From Euglena gracilis (taxonomy: Eukaryota > Euglenida > Euglenophyceae > Euglenales), in assembly GCA_039621445.1 (NCBI GenBank), contig CP154955.1, forward strand, positions 37,489,123 through 37,553,122: a stretch of DNA of 64,000 nt, in the 5' to 3' direction. The position numbers and the translations under genes were made by a program. The notes beneath the pieces are model-generated. The model was given only the letters and a program-made list of their open reading frames with translations. It was not told the origin of the DNA and ran no database searches. Shown here one piece after another: positions 1-11,077 of this stretch; the stretch's first letter is position 1, and each line of letters opens with the position of its first letter.

Positions 1-1575
1 TTGGTTCTCTCCCAGCTCATCAACCTCAGAGGCCAATCCCAACCATTTAGAATACCAAAGGTCGATTGACTTCCGTTATCGGTCAGTTGGCGCGAATTGC
101 CGCCATTTTTTTCCCAGCGTAATTCGGGAAATTAGGCTTGAACAGGTTGACGCATATTGGTCAACCAGTTCATCAGAAGTAATCCGTTTCCGGATCACAA
201 GTTGTCGGGCACGATCTTTTTCTTCCTTGGGAAGGCAATCAATAAATTCCATTTTGATTACCTCGGGGTTCCCGTCTTGGGTTGGACGCTTCAAGTCCCA
301 ATAGTATGTCCAGTCGCGCTAAAATTGTATCCAAGTTGTGGGATCTCTGTCCCATTGTGACTTCTGATTTGTTGGCAATTGTAATGGTACCTTTGAAATC
401 GCGTCGTGGACAGCGACTTCCATCGTAATTGTTATTGTAGGGCGGTTGTGGTGGGATGCGCGAATGCGCATCCAGAATGGTGCTCATGGTACCGTAGGTA
501 CCATGGGTATTTGTTACATCGCAGTTCCGCGAATTATATGGTTGTGTTTCGGGATTCCGCGATCCGGATTGTAAAGGGTCGCGATTCCGCGATTCGGGGT
601 GTGGTAACATACCAGGGGGGTGGGAATCCCGTTTTTCACCCGCAAGTCAGGGAACCGCGGTAAATTCCGTGTTTCTCATTCACTATCCATGGCCAATACC
701 CGGTGTAGGGGTATGGCTCATACCGCGAGTCAGTCCCGATTCGCGAATTTCTTGTTGTAAAGCCGAAGGATTCGCGGTTTTTGTGGTAAAAACCGTTTCT
801 CATCCGAAGATTCACCCTTAGGGGGGGGATCTTAAGTTGTGGTAAGAAACGGGCGATTGTAATCGCAATTGTAGGCATGTCCATGATCATGTGCATCCGT
901 GGATGCTTGTAGGGCATGCTCATCCCAAGATGCTTGTAGGGGTGCGCATTCTGCGCTTTTGGAAGGATTAGCATCCAACGAAACGTGAATTTGATGCACG
1001 AGGTCGCGAGTTGGATGTCGGGCATTCAAAGGTGCTTCGGCGGATGCGCGAAAAGCGCGTTGTGAGGTGGAAGTTGCATTTTGGACACCGAAAACACGGT
1101 TTTCAGGGACACAGTGCGGGGGGTTGCAGGATTTTGCATGAATCTCATCCAAACTCAATGCAAAATCTTGGATGGTTTGTTCCAATGAACCAACCACTTG
1201 GAAATGGTCCGAAATTCGTTCAACATCACCCTGCAAACCCTTAATACGTTTGCGGTATGAGGGTAACCCATCCAAAAGTGGTAATTTGTCAACAATGGAG
1301 TCAAAATCAGCTGAAAGCTTTGTAAAAGTGGTGTCGAAGGATTGGACCCGCTTAACCAAAGTTTCCAATGCGGTTGTAAGGGCGTTCAACCGATTCTCGG
1401 TTTGTGGGGTTGTGGCACCCAACGTGGGTTGGGGTACCCCTACCGCATTTTCAGCGGTTTCGTCATCCATCGTTGTAGAAAGTCGGTTCTCCAACACCAA
1501 AATGTGTTGCTTTAGTGTGAGAACTTGTTGGGTGACCGAATTTTGGGTGACCAAAATGTCCAACCGTGTGATCAT
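1..1575 (-). pseudogene. Gag C-terminal half of LTR retroelement copy B, truncated by window edge
   Basis: This is a decayed structural (gag-like) gene of the same family as the intact gag at 14007-16847. The best block (832-1575) is 247 residues with coiled-coil spacing. Its 'SYRKRIKGLQ' stretch aligns with 'SRYRKRIRALE' in the intact copy, and the downstream 'SLEQTIQDFALSLDEI' aligns too. The block at 76-294 contains 'PEVIKMEFIDCLP' followed by 'ARQLVIRKRI', matching the end of the intact gag and running straight on into 'ISRITLGKKWRQ', which in copy A lies in a different frame. Stops and frame changes between blocks show that it is dead. It continues beyond position 1, so its nucleocapsid part is not visible. 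Confidence 0.75.
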
Positions 1576-1589
1576 CCACAGTCTCCTTT

Positions 1590-3290
1590 GGGAAAAATCT
1601 CAACCCTCATGACCAGGGTCTGTGGCTGAACCCTGCACCCTAAGTCCAAACTCTGTAAGTTTGTGTGCTGGAATCTCTTCCAATTGGGGGGGGTGGTAGC
1701 ACACTTTCACCTAAACCGTGCCCCGGGCCCCGGGAAAGGTCTCTTTTGGCCCTCGCCACAAGAGGAGCCCAGTCCTGAAGGGAGGTTTTCAGCGGAGATT
1801 TTAGACTTACACATGGTTTAGACCTGTGGATTGTTCGGAAACTCATCCTGGAAAGCACAAGGGAGGTGAAGCACGGGTGATAGTAAACAAATTGGGGCTA
1901 GTCTGCCTCCTCCATGCCCTAAATGTGACCACTTTGCAGAAGGGTTGCATGGGGGGCGTTTGGCCGAACCAACTTAGCCGGGTGGCCGGACCAACCTAGC
2001 CGGATGACAGACCAACCTAGCCAGCCAACATGCCTGCCCACAGCTGTCCGTCCAGATGAAAGCCACTTTCGCTAGCCGCCCTGCGATCCATACCAAACAA
2101 TACGCACGCCGCACGCAGTCATGGCTGGAGCAGGAAAAAAATGTGTGTGTTCTGGACGGGACTAAGTTCGCCCGCGCCAAAACTTGCTCGCACAAGGTCA
2201 CCGGGCTGAATGTTCAGACCGAACTGCGGCCCGCCTGTTTGCTTTATCCCATGGGTGCTCCGGACAAAAAAAAGAAACCTGCCGGAGGCCCCCCCCAAAA
2301 AAACTGGTCCCCACGTGTGGCACCAACACAGGTTCCCACCTGTGGCATTAAAAGTGCTTCCCAAACTGGGGCAGTCTGAAAGAATTCTTTAAAAACTATA
2401 ACCAACATGTGGGCCCAAGGTCTGGCCTAAGATGGCACCAATCTGGGGGGGGGGTCAACAGAATGTTTTCAGAACAAGAACGCTACAACAAAGCCTTTTT
2501 CTTGGCAAAATACAAGCAAACATCCTTGTTGAACTGCAAAGGCAAAAAAAAAAGGTGAACATTGCAACAAAGAAGAGCACAGTTTACAGCAGCAGGGTCC
2601 TGTGTTTTTCTGTAACGTACCAAAGGACCCTGACAATGGCAAAAACAGTTTAAAATCTTTCACTTCATTACTCTTCGTCTGTTCTTGGTTCATCTTCTGC
2701 TTCTTCACACTTCAACCTGTGAGGCAAGGATGACAGACGAAAGACAAAAACTGGAGCTCTTTGAAATGGCAGCAAAAGTTCTAAAACTGTAAAACCCGAC
2801 CAGAAAAACACGAGGACGGTCAGAAAATGATGTAAAAAACAGAACTCCCGACAGGAGACATGTCACACAAGCGGGTGGGACTCAAAATTGTCACCCAGCG
2901 GGCCAACTTTTGGAGAATATGCCAAATTTTTGAAAGTGGTCCAAGTGCACTAGAAAAGACCAATAGAATCATTCTTTAAAAGACACTTTTAGATGGGCGT
3001 ACCATCTTCAATGTTCAAAAATCCTGCACGACTGCATTCCTTGTCCTTCAAATAGCTTGTACCTGAAGTCAGAATAAAAATAAACAAAGAATTCCAAGAG
3101 GGAAAAACATTCTTCTGAAACACGATTAGTAAATACCGGACGTGGTCGCCTGCGCTGGACCTTTCGCGATTTTTGCTGTCCGTCCAGCCAAAATGCACCC
3201 TGTCCAGCCGTACATCCAGGTGAAAGGAATTTTCTCTAGCCGTCCGTCCGTCCGTCCGCACGCCTCCATGAGATGGGGTGGAAAAAACTT
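1590..3290. other. Unidentified insertion splitting gag copy B
   Basis: Gag homology stops near 3290 and resumes near 1575, so about 1.7 kb has been added relative to copy A. The segment holds short ORFs on both strands, C/G runs (around 2285 and 2445), an A-run and a short (CCGT) repeat near 3240. I could not read terminal repeats or a target-site duplication, and I recognise no protein in it. Confidence 0.45.
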
Positions 3291-4908
3291 TTCGTTTTTG
3301 CAGGTTCAAGTTACAGATGGAGGTTTTCCTGATTTTTCGCAAGCATTTGGTTGTAAAATGTGCAAAAATCAAGGGTAGTTCGACTTCGCGAACCGTTTGT
3401 CCATGCGAAGATGGTTGGAGGCCGGAAACCCTGGTAGAAAGTGCTTGTACGCGTTTTTGTAAATGGGAAGTGGTGGATTGTACTGTTTTGTGTTGGGTAT
3501 TCGAATCCGCAAGCGCGGTTTTAATGCCGGTGACATCCGGATTTGATCTTTGAATACCGTTGCACCGTTTGTGCAAATCCGCAAACGCGGATTCGATTTT
3601 GTTCACATCCGCTTGTAACTGATTGTGCAAATCGGTTGCAGTGGATCGTAGTGCTCCCATACTGGGATTTTTGGTGGAAGTTTCTGCAAAGCGGCGTTGT
3701 AAGTCCCCAATTGCAGTTTGTAGTCCCAAAACGTCCGCAAAAGCGGTTTTCAGGTCTGCAAACGCAATTTGGAGGTCCGCATTCGCGGTTTGGATGGTAG
3801 TTATGACCGTTTCTCGGTCTTGGAGTTCCGCATTCGCGGTTTGTAAGCTAAGAATCACCGCATCGCGGGATTGGAGCTCTGCCGTAGCGGTTTGTAGCGC
3901 ATTGGAAGCAGTTTCAAGTTTTTGTATGTCGTTTTGCCACTTTTCATGGAGGAAATCCTGCCGATGCACGATTTCCGCCACTTGAGTGTACAATGTTGTC
4001 AAAGTGTTGAAAACTTCACCGCATTTGCAGGAGGTTTGTTCCAAACGAGCAATCCGTTCTTCCAGTTGTTGAGCAAAAGGTCCTTGTACAGAGTTTTCGC
4101 TTACTTGTGCAAAATTTTGATGAAAACTCGCGTTTTCATCACCCAAACGCAAAATTCGCTCTTGGGACTGTTGTACAACATTGGACAAAGTTGAAAAGTG
4201 CTCATATGAGACATATGAGCCAACTTCCGCACCCGTAGGCGCTTTATCCCGTTGTTGTAACCGGGATTGCACTTCTTGCACTGTATAAGAAAAATTTTCC
4301 AGTTGTGTGAACAGCTGTGGTAGACTTTGTTGTAAATGCGAACATTTTGTGTTATTCCGCGAATCCGCGGTATGGAGGGTGTCTTGCACTTGCTGGAAGT
4401 TTTTTACCAAGGTTTTGCACAAAAAATGCGTCAAAACCTTGGTGGAGGTTCTGAAGGTCCATTGTAGTGGAATTAAAATTCTTTTGGCAAAATTGTCCAA
4501 ATTCTTGGATATATTGCCAAAGGAAGTCCTACTTGCCGAAAACGGCCTTGTGACTGTCTTCATCAAATTATGGGACTTGGTTCAGTGTTTTAGCGCAATT
4601 TTGGACACAGGCTTCGATGTGTCGAAATTGCTGTTGTAGTGGGTGGTTCTCCGCTAAATTTGCGACTACGCGCACAACCGTATTACTGGAGAACGAATCC
4701 CGGTCTTCCTCGGGGTCATTGTCCATGGGAACAATGACACCGGCAGTGTCCGGGACCAAGGTAGTTCTGGGATGTCTCCCAATTGTGGAAGGGGGGCAAG
4801 TCCCGAATGGGGCTTACCGGTAGTAGGGCGGGGGGGGGGGGTTGGAAGGTTTTTCCAACCCGTCCTCGTAAGGGGGGGCTCTGTTAGCAATTGGGTGCCA
4901 AAAGGCAC
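3290..4908 (-). pseudogene. Gag N-terminal and coiled-coil region of copy B
   Basis: This is the N-terminal part of the copy B gag-like protein. An open stretch of 525 codons (2989-4566) is gag-like down to about 3290; its last part runs into the insertion. Residues resembling 'QQLEERIARLEQTSCKC' align with 'RQLEERLSRLEQKTCYC' of the intact gag. Upstream blocks 4568-4759 and 4666-4908 match the region just before it ('NHPLQQQFRHIEACVQNCAK' against 'DHPLVRQFNHVQQCVAECA'). A long run of 'LQTANAELQ'-type heptads (about 3540-3900) predicts an extended coiled coil, longer than in copy A. Frame breaks at 4566-4568 and 4759 show decay. Confidence 0.75.
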
Positions 4909-5019
4909 TAACTACCAGTCCCGTTCAGGCATTCTGCCCACTTGTGAGTCAGACTCCGCAGAAGCGGAGGGTTCCGTAGACCCATTGTAGGGTTATGTTG
5001 CACGGCAAATTTGGCTGTT

Positions 5020-5490
5020 TTAACGGTGGTTCTGCAAATGCGGGTTGGGTCCGTAGACCCTTGGAGGGAGGGGCATCGCCGAAGCGGCTTGGGTGCGAAG
5101 TGCCTTGGAGGAGGGAGGCACCGCCGAAGCGGCTTGGGTCCCAACGTCCTTGGAGGGGGGGGCACCGCTGAAGTGGCTTGGGTCCGAAGACCTTTGGAGG
5201 GGCACCCCCGAAGCGGCTTGTTGTAGGGGGGCACCGCTAATGCGGTTTGCGTTCGAAAACCCAGTTGTGGGGGGGCACCGCCAATGCGGTTTGGGTTCAA
5301 AAACCGAAAACCCAGTTGTGGGGGGTGTACTGCCGAAGCGGCTTGGCGTCCGCCCCTTGTATTGGAAAATTATCCACCGCAGAAGCGGGTTCGGCATCTA
5401 CCCCTTGCGAATAAAAATTTTCTGTCGCTAAAGCGACACGGGCATTCGCCCGTTGTAAGGAAAAATTTTCTGTTGCCGTAGCGACTTCGT
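5020..5490 (-). repeat. Degenerate tandem repeat, about ten units of 40-53 bp
   Basis: The core 'GAAGCGGCTTGGGTCC' recurs roughly every 40-53 bp with increasing divergence towards 5490 (for example near 5078, 5118, 5164, 5211, 5281 and 5333). Read on the minus strand it encodes proline/alanine-rich units such as 'TQAASAVPP'. It lies just upstream of the recognisable gag of copy B, so it may be a repetitive N-terminal extension of that protein. No equivalent is present in copy A. Confidence 0.6.
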
Positions 5491-6740
5491 CGGCATTCTG
5501 CAGTCCACGAAGCGAACGTATTAACAAAGCATAATAATAAAGCGGACCGATAATGGTGGGGTGCGGAAGTGCGCGTTCACGGCGGTGGTGCTCGGGTTTT
5601 CGTTGGGGGACCGGTAGGGAGGCGGCACTCCCACCGGTGCGGCGATGGCTTGGCTGGACGATGACGCCATCTGCAACGGTGAGGGCACTGCCACCGGCAC
5701 GGGCGGCAGAGCAGACTGCAGGGACGGATGCACAGATGTGGGCACGGGCACCGGCAGGCCTGCGAAGGCCCGCTCACTTTGCAGCTTCTGGACGCCCCAC
5801 AGGTGGGTCACCTCGGACGGGAACAGGAACGGGAGGGGCAGGGAAGGGATCAGCAGGGGGGATGGTTGGGTCTTGTGGAAAAGCTGTGAGGGTGGGGCCC
5901 CGGGTGGTAGCCAGGGGGTCGGGAGGCTGATTTCGGGAACGGGAGGGGGACTTGGGACGAGTCTCGAGGGCTATCAACTAGGGACTCGGATTGGAGGGGG
6001 ATGAGAGGGAGTTGGGGTGGGGCTGGTAGCACGGTAAACGGGGATTGTGGGCTGGGGAGTGGGGGTGTTTTCTTGCGCTTCCCGAGGGCTATCGAAAAGA
6101 CTTGCGGTGGGGGCTACCACTTTAGAGTCCGCCGCAAGGGTTGTCCTCCTGTCTGTGTCCCGGTGGGCTGTAGCCTCTTCGTATGTGAAAATTCTGGGGA
6201 AGTGTGCACTCTTTGCATTTCAAAAAGAACGCACTCGAGAAAATGGCCTTCAATGGAAAACATAGAACGAACAATCCTCTGCTACCAGTTCCAGGGCTGT
6301 TGCCTGGATCGTATACTCTCCGGTGCTGTTTGCTGGGCTGTGTACTGTGATCTGGACATGAACTTCGGAGTGAATTCACCAGATTTGATTGAAAGCCATT
6401 GTGAGAAATGTGCAGGGTTGTTATTGCAAAACTGGAAGTATTCAAACCTTACTGGCCCATGCGAATGGAGATTACCCAGAATGAAGCAGACACAGGAAAG
6501 ACAAACAGCACACGCCGCATTACCAGCAGCATTGTACAAACAGTTTTGCTCACGAATGAAAAGACGGGCCAGATGCCCAGCATGGACATTCTGGGAAATC
6601 AAATTCGGAAGATGTGTCGTGCACAGATCTGTCATGGAGTCCCGAGGTCATTGAAAGAATCATGATTGGTGGAAAGATGTTGAGAGACAAAGGCGCAATC
6701 TTCAAACAAAAGGTCCAGATTGAAGGAGGGCGGAAGACAG
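5490..6740. other. GC-rich stretch without a recognisable gene
   Basis: The part to about 6050 is proline/glycine-rich in every open frame, which is what G/C-biased sequence gives by chance. A plus-strand ORF at 6001-6654 (217 codons) is cysteine-rich but matches nothing I recognise, and an overlapping minus ORF at 6282-6635 is equally uninformative. I see no terminal repeats. Confidence 0.35.
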
Positions 6741-7215
6741 GGTGATCTCATCTTTGGAAGAATACAAGCTCCAAACGAGCTGTCTGCTGATTTCTCTGAT
6801 TAATGTGAAGGACAGGCATTGCCAAATGTCTGCTTCTGCGGCCCGCCGTTGCCACCTTTCCCGCTACCCCGGAAGGGCCTTGAGGAGGGTGGCAATCAAG
6901 GAACGCGCTTCCTGTCCCATGCCCCCCTAGCAATCCACGAGGATTGGCACCAACCGCCAGCCCAGTCGTTGGCATGTTGCATCATATTTGGCATGCTTTT
7001 CAGCTTCCTGACGTGTTTGTCATTGTGAAAGGTTCTCTGCACTCCGCAGCGGATGACTTTGTGCAAGGGTGTGGCGGATTGTCACATCCACTGCAACACG
7101 TCCATCACTGTCCAAGCGAGGAATGAAGATATCCCCAGGCCGGGAACGGTCCTCAGCTCGTTGTTCCTTACGGGCTGTGAATCCTGCCTTCTGTGTTGTG
7201 GTTGTCAGAAAATCT

Positions 7216-7487
7216 TGGGGGGGGTTCGGGACGGGGGGGGGGACGGGGGGGGAGGCGAGGGGGACGCGGGGGGGGGGGAGGAACTATGGCCAAACAGCCC
7301 TGCACGGTTTCTTTAGCGTCACCTAGATTCCTCTGAAATTTTTCTTTGGTCGACCAAAAAGTGTGCCCGGCCAAAATCCGGGACGCGGGGGGGGGGGACG
7401 CGGGGGTGACGCGGGGGGAACACCCCCTGGACAGCCCTGTGCCGCGGGGTAATGAAGTTTGATTTGCAGCAAACGAGGTGGTGTCCG
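7216..7487. other. G-run insertions inside the LINE zinc-finger region
   Basis: The stretch contains runs of the form GGGGGGGACGC at 7218-7280 and 7378-7420. An inner segment (about 7305-7424) is bracketed by the direct repeat ACAGCCCTG, consistent with a target-site duplication within the LINE coding sequence. The outer repeat AGAAAATCT at 7207-7215 and 7488-7496 may be coincidence, because zinc-finger coding sequence continues inside it to about 7425. Confidence 0.45.
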
Positions 7488-7577
7488 AGAAAATCTGATT
7501 GTCATTGCATTTGGGACAGGGGTTGAGATCGGATTCTGTTGGTGTGAGAGTCATTCTGAGGGACGAACGAAGTGTGC

Positions 7578-7602
7578 AACCAACCAACCAACCAACCAAC
7601 AA
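7578..7602. repeat. (AACC)n microsatellite
   Basis: Six tandem AACC units lie just upstream (minus-strand sense) of the LINE zinc finger. Confidence 0.85.
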
Positions 7603-8402
7603 AGTGTGCAGCGGAATTCAGCCGTGGGTAACAGGGTGCGGAGTGCTTGAGATGGTGTCAAACCTCCCATGCCAAAGCGTGTGGTTGGCATTGGCTTGCA
7701 AAGCATACAGCAGCAGGTCCATTCAATGTGTCCCGAAGTGTTTTCTGGCGGGCAAGCAGGCTCTGCTGATTACACCAACGTTGCGACTTGTGTGGAGACT
7801 GTGCCTGAGAGATCAAGTTTTTGTCACTGGCCCATTGTGGTAGTGGGGCTATTTGACCAAGTTCACTGAGGGCTGTCCGTAAACAATCGTCAGCGTCCTT
7901 GGGAAGGATGTCCATCGCAGCAGGCAGGCCCAAGGCAGAGGGAGCCCTTAGACAAAAGCCCACCACTTGAGACAAACTGGCAGGCACACGTTGAAATAGT
8001 GGATCGTCAAGCGCATCTGATAGCCAGGGAAACTTGCAACCATTCTTCTGGGGTGCAAGGGGAGCCAACCATGCCACTAAATCTTTCCCGAATAGTTCCC
8101 GACAATGTCATGCATGCCGCTGTTGCAGAGGAGATTTTGCCGGCGCGCAAGAGGTCATTCACTTTGCAAGTGGATAAGCAAAACCAAAGCAAGGTGAATT
8201 GCGCATGCGATTGAGGTAGGTGCTGAAGTACTGTGCAAGAACGTCGGATGTCTTCGATGCGCTCATTCCAAACTTCTTCACAGAAGCGGTCGTCTTAGGG
8301 GTGGTGGACATGGGCCCCCAAAACTTTCAAACCAGAACCATCAACAAAGGCGGTCAGTGGTATTTGATGTAAGGGGCTATCCTGTGGCATGCCAGGGGGA
8401 AT

Positions 8403-9288
8403 TCAACTCACACCTTCTGTTGATGTGAACGCTGGTCCCCACAATCGACATTTTGCAGGGTTCACGGCTAACCCAAGCCTGGCTGCCTCGCAAATCAGAA
8501 AGGCAAGGGCGTTGTGCAATTGGGCTTGCGATCCCAGCAGATGGGTGTCATCCAAGTACCACCCCTGCCATTCGAACAAAGGTGAGAGGCGCTCACAAAG
8601 GTCTTGCACGCCCCATGTGAAAGCTGCAGGTCCGCATGGGTCGCCTTGTTGAGCTCTCCTCTGGGAAGGCAGACAATGGTTTCCACAATACAGCTTGCTG
8701 TGTTGGGCATAGCACGAATCCAGCCAATGGCACACTTCTGGGTTATCGTCTACGGATGGATTGCAGGATTTCTTCCCGTGACAAGGAATTGATGGCATTC
8801 TTGAAATCCACTTGAAGCAGCCCCCAGCGATTGTCTCTGTCCGAGTACACAGTTTCACCATCTGTTGGATTCCCATTGTGACAGTGGACATGCATTGGGC
8901 ACACCAACGCCACATTGTGGAGGGCTCAGTTCTTTCAAAGCGTTTACCATTGTGGGATGACGCATGAGACATTTGACACCCAATCGGCGGAGTGTTTCAC
9001 CTGCTGCGATTGGGCGAGTGTCTTCATCACACACAGTGTGCTCCATAAGGTTTCCAAAGCATCCTCTTCCGTTGCCGTTTGTTTGTTCTGTTTTCGCAAA
9101 GGTGTCAACCTGGCAGAGGAAAGAATTGGGGCCATGCTGGGGTGAACACTGGTTGTAATTGCCAGAGAGATGAAGGTATCAAGCACTTCGAGGAGGTCAT
9201 GTCCACAAGCCCTTCGGTAGTCTCCAACCATGGCCTTGAGGTGGTCAGGTCTTAGGCCAGAAGGTCCTGGTGTGGATTCCTTTGGCAC
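8403..9288 (-). pseudogene. LINE reverse transcriptase domain
   Basis: The fingers region begins with 'STPGPSGLRPDHLKAM', typical of the N-terminal RT motif of R2-like elements, followed by 'ARLTPLRKQNK'. The palm carries 'QQGDPCGPAAF' (motif B) and the catalytic 'WYLDDTHLLGS' (motif C, near 8545-8562), then 'RLGLAVNPAKCRLWGP' (motif D). The two open segments (8944-9288 and 8403-8972) overlap in different frames, so a frameshift separates fingers from palm. The role of the family is target-primed reverse transcription. This copy is not intact. Confidence 0.85.
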
Positions 9289-9689
9289 ACCCGAAGATAG
9301 CTTTGCTCAAATTTTACAATCGCTCTTTTGTGTTTTCCTGCTCCGAAGGAAAGGTAATCGTTTGGGAGCTACACTCCGCCAAGGGGCATTAGCCCTGGGG
9401 TTCGAGGCACTCGAAGTCGTCCATCCCTTGCCTCAGCACCTGATGCTTGGAGGTGGCGTGCTTAATAGGGGTTGCTTGTCCTTGGTGTCACTGCTCGGCC
9501 GAAGCCGCAATGGTTTAATCGTGACACGTCAGGTAGGCAACCGCCAGTGAACCGATGGTTCACTGGCCCTTACCCATCAGGCACGCCAGGGTCGAGCCTC
9601 TGGTCCACCTCGCCGCCATCGGAAATTCCCGCCGTACGCGGCCATTCCTTCCCCGCCTGGCAGCGCCGTATGCCATGGCTGGTTCAAGT

Positions 9690-9800
9690 CCCGTGCACTC
9701 CCGGCTCGGAATTCAGCTCATCAGGACTCGAACCCGCGCGTCCAGAAGATGGTACCGATTGAAGTCGGCCCTCTGTCCGCTGGACTAACACAGGGACTAA
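9690..9800 (-). other. tRNA-like sequence (possible SINE head)
   Basis: On the minus strand an A-box-like 'TTAGTCCAGCGG' is followed about 55 nt later by a perfect B-box 'GGGTTCGAGTCC'. The acceptor strands do not pair and the anticodon arm is poor, so this is not a functional tRNA gene. An RNA polymerase III-derived SINE head or tRNA pseudogene is the simplest reading. A second T-arm-like motif (GGTTCAAGTCC) lies on the plus strand near 9680. Confidence 0.4.
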
Positions 9801-9882
9801 TCGTTTGGGAAGAGTTGGAGGGATTTGGTCCGTGCGTCTTTCTTATCCATTTGGGACATCATTTTCATTCACTGGTTCCTTA

Positions 9883-9937
9883 CCACGAAAAACAGGGCAT
9901 ATTTTGGTAACCCGTAAATATGCCCTGTTTTTAGTGG
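9883..9937. repeat. 55-bp foldback element flanked by TA
   Basis: The arms CCACGAAAAACAGGGCATAT and its near-perfect complement ending in TAGTGG form a hairpin with TA on both outer sides (9881-9882 and 9938-9939). The same ATGCCCTGTTTT core recurs at 9950-9965 and several times at 21400-21480. Confidence 0.6.
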
Positions 9938-9949
9938 TAACGTGAACAC

Positions 9950-10180
9950 AAAAAACAGGGCATATTCGCGTGTTCAGGAATTTATCAGGAAAATCAACAA
10001 AAAAGTGCCCGAAACCTTGGCGTGAAGCATACCCACGAAATACAGGGCAGGCGCCGGGCCTCTCTAAACACGGTTACAAAAAATCCTGGGCCATAACCTG
10101 TATTCAGGGCGTAAAACGGCGTTCGGCGCCCTTGACCTGAATACGGCCTGAATACGGGTTATGCCCACGATTTTTTTATA
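9950..10180. repeat. Dispersed repeat shared with 21400-21540
   Basis: The segment 'ACGAAATACAGGGCAGGCG' followed by 'CCGGGCCTCTCTAAACACGG' is repeated almost exactly at 21486-21530. Both copies lie next to coding pieces of the tyrosine recombinase/PHD group, so the repeat may be part of those elements' ends. Additional palindromes built on GAATACGG and CAGGGCG follow to about 10165. Confidence 0.55.
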
Positions 10181-10370
10181 GGAAGGTGCATCCAGTGATA
10201 CGGGGGGGCTGGCTGTGAAATTGAAGTTTTCCAGGTCCCATCCACCAGATTTCTTCAGGTTAAGAAATCCCTGCCCCAAACCATGGCCACGGCGTCGTGG
10301 AAAATGTTCTTGTGCCATTTGCTTTATTTATTTATACTCATTGCGTTCTTTCTCTGTCTGTTTTTGAAAA

Positions 10371-10505
10371 ATGGCAAAGAAAGCTGCCAACACCGTGGAC
10401 CGAGTGTTGCCACAACCCCCAAAAGTTCCTGAATTTTTGCCCACAATTAAGCAGGGATGGGAAAAAAAGAAAGAACCCTGCTGTTGCCCCCTTGCATGGT
10501 AACCT
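10371..10505 (+). pseudogene. N-terminal fragment of a recombinase-associated protein
   Basis: The ATG at 10371 opens a short frame beginning 'MAKKAANTVDRVLPQPPK'. The same type of start occurs at 40961 ('TVDRMLPRPPKPDEF') and at 57368 ('MAKRANLVALAGLKPPPPP'). In the 57-kb copy this N-terminus leads into a PHD-finger protein. Here the frame stops at about 10505 after a cysteine-rich tail, so it is only a fragment. Function unknown. Confidence 0.5.
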
Positions 10506-10589
10506 TCTGGCGGAGGCTACTATAACCTTCTGATAGTTCCCCCCCCCCCACGGAGTCGAAAACTAGGTGGGTGGAAACGTTCGACCGGT

Positions 10590-11077
10590 TTGGCCTCCAG
10601 GTTCTTCGACACTGCCCGTGAAGCCATCGATGAAGGCTGTGAACAAGCCCAGGCGGCCCGTTGGAGGACGCCACCTCACTCAAAAGAGTGCTGGGAAGAA
10701 TTGCATGCACAATGCGGGGTTCATTGCTGCGACAGCATTGGAAAGATCTTGAAGAACAAGCTCTTGAGCCAATCTGCTTTTTTTGCCGAGTGGTCGAAAA
10801 AGACTGGTGAAGAGCAGCTGAGCGCACAGCACTTCCGCAAATGGTTGGCTCGAGGGAGTGTTGAGGGCCCACCCACAGAAGATCCCATCGTGAAAGCTGA
10901 AAGACGAAGAAACGAAGCGCACACATACTACATAGGTTTGAAAAGAGACACCGAAAAACCGGGTGCTGGGCGACCGACTCCCTTTGAGAAGACAGAAAGC
11001 GAGATCTGGAAGTGGGTCATTGCTCGTCGGGTGCAAGGGCTAAAGGTCACAACTTACATGCTGCGGATGCACACCAC
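10590..11077 (+). pseudogene. HTH transposase-like N-terminal region
   Basis: An open frame from 10590 includes 'SEIWKWVIARRVQGLKVTTY', which resembles the second helix-turn-helix (CENP-B type) of pogo/Tc5-like transposases, preceded by a basic, charged region. The frame then runs into a GC-run repeat (from about 11078) and is cut by LTR element A at 11292. An acidic C-terminal tail in a compatible context resumes after the element at about 17640. No DDE catalytic core is visible, so it is a remnant. Assignment to the pogo/Tc5 group rests on one motif only. Confidence 0.5.

Larger units (their letters stand above)
6890..8077 (-). pseudogene. LINE C-terminal zinc finger and restriction-like endonuclease
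   Basis: After a linker ORF (7658-8077) comes 'PCPKCNDNQ' and, in a shifted frame, 'GHHLVCCKSNFITPRHRAVQ', a CCHC-type finger matching 'GHHLVCCHRNNIVRRHGAVQ' of the fragment at 44 kb. Further down, 'RPGDIFIPRLD' and 'VAVDVTIRH' correspond to the PD-(D/E)XK-like endonuclease core that nicks target DNA in R2-type LINEs, followed by 'HAKYDATCQRLGWRLVPI'. Two in-frame stops interrupt this domain. G-run insertions lie between the finger and the nuclease. Confidence 0.8.
6740..9480 (-). mobile_element. Degraded R2-type LINE (non-LTR retrotransposon)
   Basis: The order on the minus strand is reverse transcriptase (9288 to 8403), linker (8077 to 7658), Cys/His zinc finger (about 7515 to 7420) and restriction-like endonuclease (about 7200 to 6890). 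This is the layout of early-branching LINEs with a single ORF and a C-terminal restriction-like endonuclease. Frameshifts, at least two in-frame stops in the endonuclease and G-run insertions in the zinc finger show an inactive copy. The 5' end upstream of about 9480 and the 3' end near 6740 are not sharply defined. A related C-terminal fragment sits at 43943-44640. Confidence 0.75.

Noticed and set aside
6001-6654. 217-codon plus-strand protein
   Set aside because: No motif, no homologous block elsewhere in the window, and competing ORFs on the other strand; the cysteine content alone is not evidence.
7207-7496. AGAAAATCT pair as a clean target-site duplication in the LINE
   Set aside because: LINE zinc-finger coding sequence continues inside the supposed insertion, so the outer 9-mers are probably coincidental; only the inner ACAGCCCTG pair is compatible.
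9690-9800. Functional tRNA gene
   Set aside because: A and B boxes are good but acceptor strands do not pair and the anticodon arm is weak; kept only as a tRNA-like sequence.
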